The position numbers and the translations under genes are program-made. Positions 54,888-64,000 of a stretch of DNA of 64,000 nucleotides are shown here, in pieces. Numbering within the stretch: the first letter of the stretch is position 1; each line of letters begins with the position of its first letter. This stretch comes from Bombiscardovia coagulans. GTDB taxonomy: Bacteria > Actinomycetota > Actinomycetes > Actinomycetales > Bifidobacteriaceae. Location of the stretch: contig NZ_MWWS01000005.1 of NCBI RefSeq assembly GCF_002259585.1, positions 1-64,000 on the forward strand, given 5' to 3'. Below the pieces are notes generated by a model. The model was given only the letters and a program-made list of their open reading frames with translations. It was not told where the DNA came from and searched no databases.

Positions 54888-56372
54888 TTAGTAATGCCCT
54901 TTTTTAAGGAAGAATGCCCATGCTGCACTGGGGGTGCCATAACGGCCTGCGATGTAGGAGAGTCCCCAATCAATTTGCACTGCTGCGTCGTCTCTCCAAT
55001 TATTGCCGAATGTTGCCATTTTGCTGGCGGGTAGCGCTTGAGGAATACCGTAGGCACCAGAGCTTCTATTTTCTGCCCACCACCGCCATCCGGATTCTCG
55101 GTTCCAGAGGCTTACAAGGTCGTCGAACTGTTTACCGGTCCAACCTCTCTGGGCGCAGACAGCTCCGGCGTATGCTTGCGCTTGAGCTGGTGAGGCATGC
55201 CATAGCCTGCCATTCGGTGCTGGAGCCGGTGCGGGTGCTGGGGCCGGAGCCGGAGCGGGTGTTGGAGTCGGTGCAGGTGCTGGCGCTGGGGCCGGTGCAG
55301 GTGGCGCTGGGGCCGGTGCAGGTGCAGGTGCTGGCGCTGGTGCTGGTGCAGGTGCAGGTGCAGGAGCGGGTGCTGGAGCCGGAGCAGGTGCAGGTGGCGC
55401 TGGGGTAGGAGAGCCGGGCTGCTTTGGTTTATCCTGTTCTTTTCTGTCGGTTTTCTCTTTGTCTGGTGTATCGTTTGCAGGCGGAACAGGTCCCGAAGTA
55501 TTTTCCTGTTTGGGTTCTTGCCGAGCCGGACCAATGGCAGTAACTTGGTCTATGGGTTGACGGGTTATTTTTTCCGCGATAAGGGTCGACGATTCGATTA
55601 CTCCATCAACGAGTGTTGTCTGATACGTCCGTGTTTGTTGTCCTGATACTCCCTGTTGACGGATTACAGTTTGACCAGGCTCTAGAGAGTCATCTACAAC
55701 AGTCCTATTAGTAAAAGGGACGACAATATCTTCAGTAGTTTGTCCGTGGGTTACTCGCTGTACTCGTAGGATGGTTTGAGATCCGTTTTTCTCTACTGAG
55801 ACCCTGTCTTCTCTGCCTAGAACTATGCCTTTAGAGTCAAGGATGGAGGCTGCTGGGAGTTTGCCGTTTGGTGCTTCTGAGGTTTTGTTATCTGCTATGA
55901 CTGTTACCGGCCCAGCCTCGTTAATGGCCAGCCCTCCCGTTAACTGGTTGTATACATTTTTTATGTCAACCTTCACTTTGGTGGCGTTGCGACGGTTGCT
56001 TTCAAAGAATCCTAAAAGTTGGTCAACAGATGTAGCAGTAGTCCAGAAAGGTACTTCTTGACCGTCAAGATTGATGGTTGTTTGATAAGCAGATTGAACG
56101 GTCACAGTCCCATGGTTGACAAGTCGATCTGAAGCGGAAGTTTCGACCAAGTCGTGTGTTTTTCGTTCGATGCCTTCTTGCTTGAGTAGACCGTCAACGC
56201 TCAAGGCATATGTTGTTACTTGTCGAGTTTCTCCGTTGACGGTGAGAGCCACTGATTTGCGCGCAGTCAGTACAAAACTGAGAATCATTGAGAGTGTGAC
56301 TATTATGGCGCAGGCTATGATGCGCAAGCGACGTCGCAAAATAAATTGCTGCGGTGTCCACCGTCTACTCAT
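54888..56372 (-). CDS. DUF348/G5 cell-wall protein with transglycosylase-like domain
   Basis: 494 residues. An N-terminal membrane segment (about 14-38), two DUF348 ubiquitin-like modules (about 40-160), a G5 domain (about 200-275), a Pro-Ala repeat spacer (about 315-390) and a C-terminal lytic-transglycosylase-like domain (RLWHASPAQAQAYAG to the end). The probable catalytic Glu is in SLWNRESGWRW. This resembles Rpf-type and aggregation-promoting proteins that cut peptidoglycan. rsmA follows four bases after its stop, a linkage also known for rpfB and ksgA in mycobacteria. Confidence 0.88.
   Translation of the reverse strand: MSRRWTPQQFILRRRLRIIACAIIVTLSMILSFVLTARKSVALTVNGETRQVTTYALSVDGLLKQEGIERKTHDLVETSASDRLVNHGTVTVQSAYQTTINLDGQEVPFWTTATSVDQLLGFFESNRRNATKVKVDIKNVYNQLTGGLAINEAGPVTVIADNKTSEAPNGKLPAASILDSKGIVLGREDRVSVEKNGSQTILRVQRVTHGQTTEDIVVPFTNRTVVDDSLEPGQTVIRQQGVSGQQTRTYQTTLVDGVIESSTLIAEKITRQPIDQVTAIGPARQEPKQENTSGPVPPANDTPDKEKTDRKEQDKPKQPGSPTPAPPAPAPAPAPAPAPAPAPAPAPAPAPAPAPAPPAPAPAPAPAPTPTPAPAPAPAPAPAPAPNGRLWHASPAQAQAYAGAVCAQRGWTGKQFDDLVSLWNRESGWRWWAENRSSGAYGIPQALPASKMATFGNNWRDDAAVQIDWGLSYIAGRYGTPSAAWAFFLKKGHY
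55205..55405 (-). repeat. Pro-Ala coding hexamer repeat tract
   Basis: About 200 bases of imperfect GCACCN/GCTCCN repeats encode alternating Pro and Ala with a few Thr and Pro-Pro breaks. It acts as a stiff wall-spanning spacer in the G5 protein. The repeat could change length by slippage. Confidence 0.9.
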
Positions 56373-56497
56373 TACAGGTACCTTTCTTCGTAATACTCAC
56401 CATTGACTGTAACTGAGTTAGAGACTATTTGAACGTATTTTGGCATAGCAAGTTGAAAATATGCACAATTACTTTAAGAAAGCGCCAGAGAGGAAAT

Positions 56498-56532
56498 CAG
56501 GGGCGGGATCGAAGGGGATGTTCCCGCCCCTG
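56498..56532 (-). terminator. Hairpin downstream of tRNA-Thr
   Basis: CAGGGGCGGGA (56498-56508) pairs perfectly with TCCCGCCCCTG (56522-56532) around a 13-base loop. It lies between the tRNA gene and the G5 gene, both read leftward. On the minus strand it is followed by ATTTCCT. Confidence 0.65.
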
Positions 56533-56573
56533 CTTGTGGATGGAGTTGGTTGGGGAAAGCACTCCGTCCGTCC

Positions 56574-56596
56574 TCTAGAGGTCAAAAACCTCTAGA
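56574..56596. other. Small perfect hairpin
   Basis: TCTAGAGGT (56574-56582) pairs with ACCTCTAGA (56588-56596) with a 5-base loop. On the minus strand the loop reads TTTTG. It lies between the tRNA and the hairpin at 56498 and may help 3' processing. The rest of 56373-57049 shows no gene except the tRNA. Confidence 0.5.
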
Positions 56597-56712
56597 ACCT
56601 TACTCAAGATAAGTCTACACTTGCACAGGGCACCAGCACCGTCTTCAGCTTCTTGCTGGTGGAATCGACTTTACTCTTATTGACTCTGAGAGCGAAGTCG
56701 AATGTTCTGTCG

Positions 56713-56786
56713 AGCCTCCTGTCAGATTCGAACTGACGACCTGCCGCTTACAAGGCGGCTGCTCTGGCCAACTGAGCTAAGGAGGC
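56713..56786 (-). tRNA. tRNA-Thr (anticodon TGT)
   Basis: 74 nucleotides that fold fully: acceptor GCCTCCT/AGGAGGC, D arm GCTC/GAGC, anticodon stem GCCGC/GCGGC with loop CTTGTAA, and T arm GTCAG/CTGAC with loop TTCGAAT. The anticodon TGT reads ACA codons. CCA is not encoded (next bases are CGA), in line with the need for the CCA enzyme encoded nearby. Confidence 0.97.
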
Positions 56787-57049
56787 GGAATGATTGAGCA
56801 TACAATATTATGCTCTCACTCACATACACAAGCATACTATTTTCTCTTGCCGACTCGCCAAGATGTGATAGAAATGCTCTTCAATAGTCTCCTCTTGAGA
56901 GAAGGTCGTTGAGGCTCTTTGGATAAAACATTCTTTAGTTATAAATTAAACTCAATACTGCGAGATTTCCATTTATAAAGTTTGATGGGTCAAACCTCAT
57001 CGAACGAAAGAACAACTTTAGTATGAAGACAGCCTACTCAGCAAGATTT

Positions 57050-58036
57050 TCAGTTAGAATTTGCTGTCAGCGGAATAGGAGCATCGTTGCCACCGATTGA
57101 AGGTAGCTTGCCGGCATGTCCTACTTGGGTTTTTGATAAGCCTATTGAGTCAAGGAATCCCGATACGGTATCCATTCCTACCTGAGAAGGTGCTGTGGTA
57201 GACCAAAGATGCTTATTAATTCGGATGGTCGGAGTAGTCATTGATCCCTTGTTTTGTCCAGATGTATTCCAGAGTTCTTCGCGCATAGGCGTGTATTTAT
57301 TCATCTGGTTCAGCCATTCTTTGTATTGCCCCTTGAGTGCCTGGTTGGCGACGTCTTCACTGACTCCTGCCTTGAGCATCTGCTCTTTAATGCGAGCATC
57401 AGAAACTGGCTTGTATTGAGCTTCGTCTGGCTGGAAGCTAGGGGCATACAAATTAGACATATAAGCCATGAAATGCTTGGTATCATGCTCAAGTATGTAG
57501 ATGCCTGCTGATCCTGCTCTAGCTGAGTATTCGTCGGTCGTCATGCGATCCATGAAGCTCATGGGATAAATTTCAAGGTTGACTTGACCAGCGTCAAGCA
57601 TCTTGTTGAGCGTGGGGTCTAGCGTCTGATTCAGTGAAGCACAACCTGGGCACATGAAGTCCATATAAATTTCTACCGTTGGAGCCCCGGCAACTGGTTT
57701 ATTGAGCCCATCTTTAGAGATATTAAAACCGCCCTTGCTATTTGCCTTTTGTGGCTTTACTTTCACGGCTTCTACGGCTTGATAGGCTTGCTCAATGCTT
57801 GCAGGAGACTGCTTGGGGTCAGGTCGGTGGGACTTCCAGTAGAAGAAACCGCCTACCCCTATCAGTGCAAGAATAACAACAATTGCAATGACACCAATAA
57901 GTGTCTGCTGTCTGCCTTCGCGTGCTTGCTGCTCTTGTAGAGCACGTTCTTGAGCTTCTTTCTGTGACCGCTTATCGCCTGCATTCGGTCGCACCACATG
58001 CTTCCGTGTACCGTGGTTAGAGCCTTTTTGTGCCAT
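57050..58036 (-). CDS. Membrane-anchored DsbA-like thioredoxin-fold protein
   Basis: 328 residues. A basic N-terminus precedes one helix (about 45-68), then an extracellular DsbA-like domain (about 115-300). The redox motif CPGC stands in EIYMDFMCPGCASLNQTL, and a cis-Pro-type TTPTIRIN lies near 267. It probably makes or reshuffles disulfides in exported proteins. It has an AAAGGA site and is monocistronic or joined to the kinase gene upstream by a 93-base gap. Confidence 0.88.
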   Translation of the reverse strand: MAQKGSNHGTRKHVVRPNAGDKRSQKEAQERALQEQQAREGRQQTLIGVIAIVVILALIGVGGFFYWKSHRPDPKQSPASIEQAYQAVEAVKVKPQKANSKGGFNISKDGLNKPVAGAPTVEIYMDFMCPGCASLNQTLDPTLNKMLDAGQVNLEIYPMSFMDRMTTDEYSARAGSAGIYILEHDTKHFMAYMSNLYAPSFQPDEAQYKPVSDARIKEQMLKAGVSEDVANQALKGQYKEWLNQMNKYTPMREELWNTSGQNKGSMTTPTIRINKHLWSTTAPSQVGMDTVSGFLDSIGLSKTQVGHAGKLPSIGGNDAPIPLTANSN

Positions 58037-58129
58037 TACATAATCCTTTCGGAATGCTGAGCTTTTAGTGTATCTGAAAAGTATGAATATTGTATGTATT
58101 TGTCTCTACAGGTATAAGCCAATAAGTAT

Positions 58130-60016
58130 TTAAATGGCTGGTTCATCGAAGGGTAGTGGAGCCCAGTTTAAAGACTGTCCTCGTAGTACAAAGATAATCA
58201 ATATGAGGAGTATGAAAGCCCAAAGGAGAACAAGCACAAGCTGACGTTTTGTATGCACTGCTTGTGTACCTGTTTCTTGTGAAGGTCTACCAACCAAGGC
58301 ACCAGCCCCTAAGCTCACAGCCAGAAGCCAGTCATGCCAGCTGGGAGCGGCAGTTTCAGGTGTTACATGAGTTCTGCCGACAGTGCGAGCTACCGCAATC
58401 CAACCGATACAAGCACATAAGGCTGATAGCAAGCCAGTTATCGATAACGATGATCCCGCTGGTAATGGCAGTCTTACGGTTAGTGCAGCCCAAGAAAGGT
58501 ATCCAGTGATATGAGGTTGTCCAAAAGCCCAGCTGCCAACAACCAGGGTTATGTAATAAGCCAGCACTAGCAGCAGTACCCGGGGAAGTGTCATTAGGAA
58601 GCTTTTTAGTATCTGCCAGGGGAGGGTTGCAAGGCGTATGGCCATGTCTGTGGCCTTGTGTCCGCTGCCTCGTTTCAGTTCTCGTGAGATCTGGGTGCCG
58701 ACGCTCAGGCCACAAGCAGAAAGCATCCATAGAAGCAATCCACTAAGAAAGAGTGCAGCGAATGGTTCCAAGGCTGCCAGACAGCCTATGAGTACACCTA
58801 CCAACACAATCGTCCAATTGGCTTGCTTCAGATACAGTCGTCGCCGAATGAGCGCGTCAGGAACAGAGGGGTAGGCAGCTCCTTCACCACCCTGGTAGGA
58901 AGGACTGAAAGGAAGGACACTAGTGTTGCCCACCAAGGTAGCAGTGCTTTCCTGATCATTACGACTGTATGGTCGAAGCAGCTGGGTTGGTGGTTGATTC
59001 CAAGCCAGTCTAGGGTTGCGTAGGTAGTCCTCCTCTGCTAATTGGCGGGTTTGGCCAATATCATTTGGAGTGGAAGAGTTTGTGCCAAAAGGGAGCATCA
59101 CCTCTGTAGATTCTTCACTGGTAGGTTCCTCGCTGCTTTCATGGAAAGTAGGGGAATCCAAAGCATCTCTACTGATAGCGTCAAGCAGGGCTTGCGGGCT
59201 AGGTCGGTCTTGCCGGTGGGGACTCAAGGCTGCTTGGAAGGCTTCTTTGGTGGCAAGAGGAAGCCCGCTGAGATCAGCATTGCCTGAGGCGGCTCGTTCT
59301 AAGACAGCCATCATTGGTTTAGAGCCAAATACCGGTCTGCCACAAGCTGCATACGCTAAAACAGCAGCAAGGCTCCACCAGTCTGAGTGCACGTCCGATT
59401 CTGCTCCATCAATGACTTCGGGAGCAATAAAGCCTGGTGTACCCATTACTAGGCCGGTGCGTGTCACATGGCTTTCGCCTTCGCCCATGGCAATACCAAA
59501 ATCCACAAGTACTGGTCCAGCCGCTGAAATCATCACGTTAGTTGGTTTAATATCTCGGTGAACAATTCCGGCAGCGTGCACAGCTTGCACAGCTGCTACT
59601 AATTTGTTTGCCAACCGCTCTAAATCATCACCTGTATACCGACCATTAGTTGCTACATCGTCATGTAAATTCAGACCATCTATCAGTTCAGTGACAATAA
59701 ACGCTAAAGAGTCATCTAACTCCATATCTACTATCTGGCAGACACCCGGGTGATGTATGCGTTGCAGGGCCATAGCTTCTCGCCGTAAGCGCTCGCGAGC
59801 TGAAACTTGTTCTGCTCGCTCTTGGGGGTCTAGCGAATCATGATTATCTTCTTCTGAAGTCAAAGAATCTCTGAGTACTTTTATGGCGTAGTCTTGGCCG
59901 CCGTCGTCACGGGCACGCCAGACAGACCCCATGGCTCCGCCTCCTAAAGGAGCTACCAGCGTATATCCGCCTACTACGTCGCCAACCTGCAAATTCAGCG
60001 CGTCTACTCTGCTCAT
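58130..60016 (-). CDS. Membrane Ser/Thr protein kinase
   Basis: 628 residues. Kinase domain at about 12-275: GGGAMGSVWRARDDG (P-loop), AIKVLRDS (catalytic Lys), HRDIKPTNVMI (catalytic loop), DFGIAMG and TPGFIAPE. After a polar linker the C-terminal half has about five helices (about 392-600) instead of PASTA repeats. All catalytic motifs are intact. It could phosphorylate cell-wall or regulatory proteins, possibly including the MurJ pseudokinase, which is speculation. AGGAG lies before the ATG. Confidence 0.92.
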   Translation of the reverse strand: MSRVDALNLQVGDVVGGYTLVAPLGGGAMGSVWRARDDGGQDYAIKVLRDSLTSEEDNHDSLDPQERAEQVSARERLRREAMALQRIHHPGVCQIVDMELDDSLAFIVTELIDGLNLHDDVATNGRYTGDDLERLANKLVAAVQAVHAAGIVHRDIKPTNVMISAAGPVLVDFGIAMGEGESHVTRTGLVMGTPGFIAPEVIDGAESDVHSDWWSLAAVLAYAACGRPVFGSKPMMAVLERAASGNADLSGLPLATKEAFQAALSPHRQDRPSPQALLDAISRDALDSPTFHESSEEPTSEESTEVMLPFGTNSSTPNDIGQTRQLAEEDYLRNPRLAWNQPPTQLLRPYSRNDQESTATLVGNTSVLPFSPSYQGGEGAAYPSVPDALIRRRLYLKQANWTIVLVGVLIGCLAALEPFAALFLSGLLLWMLSACGLSVGTQISRELKRGSGHKATDMAIRLATLPWQILKSFLMTLPRVLLLVLAYYITLVVGSWAFGQPHITGYLSWAALTVRLPLPAGSSLSITGLLSALCACIGWIAVARTVGRTHVTPETAAPSWHDWLLAVSLGAGALVGRPSQETGTQAVHTKRQLVLVLLWAFILLILIIFVLRGQSLNWAPLPFDEPAI

Positions 60017-60061
60017 AACTCCTATTGTGGTCTAGTGCGCGAACATCTACGCATCAACTGA

Positions 60062-62230
<2,169 letters not shown>

Positions 62231-62260
62231 AAGATTGGGGTTAGCGGTAAGTGCAAGGTG

Positions 62261-62266
62261 TATAAT
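62261..62266 (+). promoter_or_regulatory. Possible -10 box before the ATPase gene
   Basis: A perfect TATAAT 159 bases before the ATPase start, with no good -35 at normal spacing. A 12-base palindrome, GAGTAATTACTC (62285-62296), follows at the expected start of the transcript and could be an operator. Confidence 0.35.
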
Positions 62267-62424
62267 AGTTTATGGCTCAAGGGTGAGTAATTACTCTTAA
62301 CCATACAAATAAACAATTACCGCTTGACCTCACCATTGTTGGCTAGGTTTTGAGGCGGTATTACAGTGGAAATTCCTTCACTACGGATCGTTCGGCACGT
62401 ACCTGCCGATGAAAGGATAATTCA

Positions 62425-63552
62425 ATGGCAGAAGTAGTATTCGACCATGTTAGTCGTATCTACCCAGGAAATGCTGACCCCTCGGTAGACGATCTCAGCT
62501 TGGATATAAAAGATGGTGAATTTTTAGTTCTCGTCGGACCCTCTGGGTGCGGTAAGTCAACGACTTTACGCATGCTGGCTGGTCTCGAAGAGGTCAATAA
62601 GGGACGCATCTCAATTGGTGGCAAAGATGTCACAACTATGCAGCCCAAAGATCGTGATATTGCAATGGTTTTCCAGAACTATGCCCTCTACCCACACATG
62701 ACTGTGGCAGATAACATGGGTTTTGCGCTGAAAATTGCTGGAACTCCTAAAGATGAAATTCGTAAGCGGGTCGAGAAGGCAGCTGAGATTCTCGATCTTA
62801 CCGAATTCCTAGACCGCAAGCCTAAGGCTCTCTCAGGCGGTCAACGTCAGCGTGTAGCTATGGGTCGCGCTATTGTCCGTCAACCCAAGGTCTTCCTGAT
62901 GGATGAGCCTCTTTCGAATTTGGATGCTAAGCTCCGTGTCCAGACTCGTACCCAGATTGCTGCCTTGCAGCGTCAGCTCGGTGTTACTACCTTGTATGTG
63001 ACTCACGATCAGACCGAGGCTTTGACTATGGGCGATCGTATTGCCGTCATCAAGCTGGGTATTCTGCAACAGGTTGGAGCTCCAACAGAGCTGTATGATC
63101 ACCCAGACAATGTCTTTGTGGCTGGTTTCATTGGCTCACCATCAATGAATATCAATATCCATCCAGTCGTTGATGGTCAGGCCAAGATTGGTGAGGACAC
63201 CGTAAGTCTGCCTCGGGAAGCCGTAGATAAGCTTACTCCGGAGGACAATGGCCAGATTGTGGTCGGCTTCCGTCCTGAAGATGCCACATTAGCTGGAGCG
63301 GGTGATTCTGATGCCTTCTCCCTTGCGGTGGCAAATGTGGAAGATTTGGGATCTGACGGATACATTTACGGCAATATCATAACCGACAATAGCCCTGCTC
63401 AGAAGGCAACGGTTATGTCCGATCAGAATAAGTTAACAACTATTCGTGTCAATCCTCGTCAGCTACCGAAGGTGGGCGATGTAGTTAAAATCCACATCGA
63501 TCCAGCTAAGATGCATCTCTTTGCTCCATCAACTGAACTGCGTTTGAACTGA
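62425..63552 (+). CDS. Sugar ABC transporter ATPase, MsmK/UgpC type
   Basis: 375 residues. Walker A is GPSGCGKSTTLRML, the Q-loop is FQNYALYPHMTV, the signature is LSGGQRQRVAMGRA, Walker B is VFLMDEPLSNLD and the switch His is in YVTHDQTEA. A C-terminal TOBE/regulatory domain starts near residue 240 (GSPSMN). ATPases of this type often serve several CUT1 sugar importers. The importer at 3.2-6.5 kb lacks its own, so this could energise it. Confidence 0.94.
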   Translation: MAEVVFDHVSRIYPGNADPSVDDLSLDIKDGEFLVLVGPSGCGKSTTLRMLAGLEEVNKGRISIGGKDVTTMQPKDRDIAMVFQNYALYPHMTVADNMGFALKIAGTPKDEIRKRVEKAAEILDLTEFLDRKPKALSGGQRQRVAMGRAIVRQPKVFLMDEPLSNLDAKLRVQTRTQIAALQRQLGVTTLYVTHDQTEALTMGDRIAVIKLGILQQVGAPTELYDHPDNVFVAGFIGSPSMNINIHPVVDGQAKIGEDTVSLPREAVDKLTPEDNGQIVVGFRPEDATLAGAGDSDAFSLAVANVEDLGSDGYIYGNIITDNSPAQKATVMSDQNKLTTIRVNPRQLPKVGDVVKIHIDPAKMHLFAPSTELRLN

Positions 63553-63630
63553 TGAGTAACAATCGTCTGAGATTGTAGGCTTGTGGGCCTATGAGATTGG
63601 GCGAATAGCAGGCGTTTTACTGTCTGTTTT

Positions 63631-63661
63631 TGTGGCCCTGTGTTTGACGCACGGGGCCACA
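63631..63661 (+). terminator. Terminator after the ATPase gene
   Basis: TGTGGCCCTGTG (63631-63642) pairs with CACGGGGCCACA (63650-63661) over 12 positions with one G-T pair, loop TTTGACG, followed by TTTGTA. It is preceded by a T-rich stretch, so it may also act on the opposite strand. Confidence 0.75.
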
Positions 63662-63717
63662 TTTGTATGAAGACAACTGTGGTCCAATATAGGCGGGTTC
63701 AGGTTAGATTGGGGACT

Positions 63718-64000
63718 ATGAACGAGGCGAATGCGTCAGTATTTTCAACGGGTGGAGAGCGGCTAGGTCAAAGGCATTCTTCGGATTTAGATCCACGGGC
63801 CCTACAAGCTACTTCAGTTAATGCACCAGCGAGCTCTTCCGATGGACATACCCCAGATGCTTTGAGGATTACAGCTGCTAGTTCAAATCCTAAAATGTTC
63901 ACGCTGCCATGGGAAAAGCCGCTAGCAACTTGGCCCCGTGACCTCTTGGCAAACCTACCTCGAGGTATTTCGCGGCACGTGGTTCGTTTTGTACATGTGG
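63718..64000 (+). CDS. DUF4032-family protein, 5' part (cut by window edge)
   Basis: An open frame runs from the ATG at 63718 to the window end, 94 codons without stop. After a polar 60-residue start it reads FTLPWEKPLATWPRDLLANL and then PRGISRHVVRFVHV, the entry motif of DUF4032 proteins, which have a kinase-like (lipopolysaccharide-kinase-like) fold and no established function. The rest lies outside the window. Confidence 0.7.
   Translation, partial: MNEANASVFSTGGERLGQRHSSDLDPRALQATSVNAPASSSDGHTPDALRITAASSNPKMFTLPWEKPLATWPRDLLANLPRGISRHVVRFVHV

Noticed and set aside
54884-55057. Longer N-terminus for RsmA
   Set aside because: It would overlap the conserved transglycosylase-like domain of the G5 gene by 170 bases.
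55205-55405. CRISPR-like repetition
   Set aside because: The repeat unit is six bases, imperfect and coding, with no spacers; no CRISPR array or cas gene was seen in the window.
55112-55534. Frames of His/Leu/Gln-rich or Val/Leu/Glu-rich repeats
   Set aside because: Shadows of the Pro-Ala repeat in other frames and strands.

Overview
The window is the replication-origin region of a chromosome from a member of the Bifidobacteriaceae (Actinomycetota). This rests on gene order and gene repertoire. The core block gyrA-gyrB-dciA-recF-dnaN-oriC-dnaA-rpmH-rnpA-yidD-yidC-jag-rsmG-parA-parB-trxB, then murJ(pseudokinase)-DUF6049-NUDIX-cca, follows the order known from mycobacteria and bifidobacteria. 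The sugar genes (GH51, GH3, GH42, a CUT1-type ABC importer, LacI) fit bifidobacteria. Base composition looks moderate to low for a bifidobacterium (estimated by eye, not counted). A bumblebee-type or otherwise low-GC bifidobacterium or relative is possible, but this is inference.

Layout. 1-579 is the 5' end of a 16S rRNA gene on the minus strand, with leader and promoter to about 904. 920-8154 (minus) holds a peptidase-like hydrolase and an arabino-oligosaccharide uptake and cleavage set: LacI regulator, two permeases, lipoprotein, GH51 arabinofuranosidase. 8689-16266 (plus) holds a membrane-anchored, circularly permuted GH3, then a second GH3, a GtrA-like membrane protein and a family 2 glycosyltransferase. 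16291-18353 (minus) is an AgrC/LytTR-type two-component system facing that cluster. 18544-20675 holds a DMT exporter and a VanZ-RDD protein. 20772-32000 (minus) and 32255-40590 (plus) diverge from oriC and hold the replication, ribosome-maturation, membrane-insertion and partition genes. A low-GC stretch (about 35.9-38.1 kb) with a DUF915-type hydrolase interrupts rsmG and parA. It holds three of the five parS sites and a second cluster of perfect DnaA boxes. 40664-56372 holds thioredoxin reductase, a D-Ala-D-Ala ligase family protein, an aminotransferase, the lipid II flippase module, cca, rsmA and a G5/lytic-transglycosylase protein. 56713-60016 holds tRNA-Thr, a thioredoxin-fold membrane protein and a Ser/Thr kinase. 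60134-63552 holds a GH42 beta-galactosidase and a shared-type sugar ABC ATPase. A truncated DUF4032 gene ends the window.

How the parts may work together. The importer at 3.2-6.5 kb has no ATPase beside it, and the MsmK/UgpC-type ATPase at 62.4 kb is a plausible partner. The GH3-GtrA-GT2 operon is preceded by a 9-bp direct repeat with a 12-bp spacer, the classic geometry of LytTR binding sites. The LytTR regulator is encoded about 6 kb away, directly beyond the operon, so regulation of envelope or glycan genes by this pair is a testable proposal. Genes on both sides of oriC are mostly transcribed away from it.
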